In this document: positions 6,410 to 7,592 of the stretch, piece by piece
Layout of the letters: the number at the start of each line of letters is the position of its first letter
Numbering within the stretch: position 1 is the first letter of the stretch
NCBI GenBank assembly: GCA_013044365.1
Contig: JABEUP010000035.1
Coordinates: 1-7,592 of the forward strand
Direction: 5' to 3'
Length of the DNA: 7,592 bases
From: Acidimicrobiaceae bacterium
Lineage (GTDB): Bacteria > Actinomycetota > Acidimicrobiia > Acidimicrobiales > Acidimicrobiaceae
Made by a program: the position numbers and the translations under genes
Notes under the pieces: generated by a model
What the model was told of the DNA's origin: nothing
The model's input: only the letters and a program-made list of their open reading frames with translations
The model's database searches: none

Positions 6410-7592
6410 CGATGGATCTCATATCCGCGCGGAGTAAAAATATAGTCTCCGATGCGCCGTGTCGTTGAGGATCCAACGAGCACTAATGATGTCATATCCA
6501 CTTTGGTGGCGTCGAAGGTGTCGATGGTATATATCGTCTTGGACTCCCCATTTCGGCCAATGTTTCTGACCACCGCGACCGGTGTCGGACCGGGACGATA
6601 CTGGGAGAGTATTTCAATTGCCTTGGGGAGCTGCCATAATCTACCCTTTGACTTGGGATTGTAAATCACAATAACTACGTCAGCCTGGCCAAATGCATGG
6701 ATATGTTTTTCTATGGTTTCCCACGGTGTCAGAAGGTCGGACAGGGACAGATAAGCATGGTCATGCCCAAGGGGTGCTCCCAATAGGGCTCCTCCACCCA
6801 ACCCGGCGGTAACCCCTGGAATTATTGTAATATCCATGATTTTGTCCGGTGAGTCGATATTGAGGGCGCGGCATTGTGCTTCCAGCACCTCGAAGGTGAT
6901 TGAAGCCATTGCAAATACCTCAGGATCGCCAGAACAGACAAGTGCCACAGCGCGTCCGGCAATTGCAAATTCAACGGCAGTTTTTGCCCGGGAGCTCTCC
7001 TCGCCGATTGGCGAGCGGAGTACGAGCTGATGAGGGGAGAGGAGTTCGCTGCACTGTTCGATATAGGGTCGGTAACCGATCACGATTTCGGAATCGATTA
7101 TTGCCCTTATCGCTGCAGGTGTTCTGCTCATTGCGTTGCCCGGACCGAGGCCGACCACCTTTAAATTCCCTTTGGCATTCCTCCTCGCAACGGCAATGGT
7201 GGCAGATTTGGCTTTGGTTTTAGTGACTATCAATTCTCCTGACCCTGAAGCCAAAAGTGCAGCCGCCTCCGCCACCGAGGGTGTACCAACGTGGGATTCC
7301 ACTTTCGCCGATGAGTTGGGGACCGGTACGTCAGCCAGCCGAGCAGAGGCAAAGCTGACGACAGGCAGGTGCTGGCCGAGTATTGCCGGATGATGCGCCC
7401 GTAAATCGATTGTCGCCAATTTAGAAATTGCCCGCATGTCGAGGCGGTGATCGGTGAATACCGAGTTAATGAGCGCTGAGACCTCTTCCGATGACGCATC
7501 GCTGGAACATCCAATGCCAACCACCAGGCTCGGCGGGATCAACTGCACCGTTGGGAAGTCGCCGGCAGCGAAATCAGGTATTGAATCGGAAA
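6406..7592 (-). CDS. cobJ: CbiG C-terminal domain fused to precorrin-3B C17-methyltransferase (5' end off-window)
   Basis: The frame runs open through the right edge, so the start is outside. A GTG at 7548 exists but lies within homologous sequence. Numbering from that GTG, residues 1-122 are the CbiG C-terminal (CobE-like) domain, with VVGIGCSSDAS at 9-19, GTPSVAEAAALLAS at 88-101 and LIVTKTKAKSATIAVAR at 106-122. Residues 130-380 are a SAM-dependent methyltransferase of the CobJ/CbiH type, with VGLGPG (132-137), GYRPYIE (158-164), CSGDPEVFAMAS (205-216), GAPLGHD (257-263), SDLLTPWE (270-277), IYNPKS (295-300) and FTPRGYE (371-377). CbiH/CobJ methylates C-17 and drives ring contraction. CbiG opens the delta-lactone of cobalt-precorrin-5A in the oxygen-independent route. 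The upstream residues in view still look protein-like, so the rest of CbiG probably lies to the right, making a CbiG-CbiH bifunctional enzyme. Confidence 0.92.
   Translation of the reverse strand, partial: SDSIPDFAAGDFPTVQLIPPSLVVGIGCSSDASSEEVSALINSVFTDHRLDMRAISKLATIDLRAHHPAILGQHLPVVSFASARLADVPVPNSSAKVESHVGTPSVAEAAALLASGSGELIVTKTKAKSATIAVARRNAKGNLKVVGLGPGNAMSRTPAAIRAIIDSEIVIGYRPYIEQCSELLSPHQLVLRSPIGEESSRAKTAVEFAIAGRAVALVCSGDPEVFAMASITFEVLEAQCRALNIDSPDKIMDITIIPGVTAGLGGGALLGAPLGHDHAYLSLSDLLTPWETIEKHIHAFGQADVVIVIYNPKSKGRLWQLPKAIEILSQYRPGPTPVAVVRNIGRNGESKTIYTIDTFDATKVDMTSLVLVGSSTTRRIGDYIFTPRGYEIHR

Noticed and set aside
6213..6476. N-terminal extension of cbiC to 288 aa
   Set aside because: The extra 88 residues overlap the ferredoxin and the CobJ end out of frame and have no CbiC homology; the GTG at 6212 with a good ribosome-binding site gives the normal length.

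Overview
The window looks like chromosomal DNA of a bacterium with mid-range GC, probably an actinobacterium. The hints are GTG/TTG starts with GTGA overlaps, a Thr/Ser/Pro-rich lipoprotein remnant, a CbiG-CobJ type fusion, and a long membrane-PAS-GGDEF-EAL protein. None of these is diagnostic, so the taxonomic guess is weak. There are no tRNA, rRNA, insertion sequence or CRISPR signals.

Left part (1-785). The last 30 codons of an off-window + strand gene, possibly adenosine deaminase-like, end at base 95. A convergent - strand gene encodes an isochorismatase-fold cysteine hydrolase of the N-carbamoylsarcosine/maleamate amidohydrolase type.

Centre (786-3619). A 299-bp divergent intergenic region precedes an 844-aa c-di-GMP protein: membrane sensor, two PAS domains, GGDEF with I-site, and EAL, with all the catalytic residues I checked present. 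Upstream of it lie, in order, a good sigma70-like promoter, a strong Shine-Dalgarno with a 7-codon TTG-started ORF, and three overlapping inverted repeats that can fold in mutually exclusive ways. This is the layout of a leader-peptide attenuator. The main gene's own ATG has no visible ribosome-binding site. This regulatory leader is the most novel-looking item in the window.

Between 3620 and 4633 (- strand) there is no intact gene. There is a decayed lipoprotein gene whose protein can be followed through several frames across at least two stops and four frameshifts, starting with a one-base frameshift right after the ATG.

Right part (4760-7592, - strand). Four tightly overlapping genes of cobalamin (vitamin B12) biosynthesis read right to left: a CbiG C-terminal domain fused to CobJ/CbiH (5' end off-window), a small eight-cysteine ferredoxin, CbiC/CobH, and a two-domain CbiX cobaltochelatase. 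CbiX plus a CbiG domain point to the early-cobalt, oxygen-independent route. The ferredoxin, joined by GTGA overlaps on both sides, probably provides electrons to a step of corrin synthesis. The operon's promoter, and any B12 riboswitch, would lie beyond the right edge.
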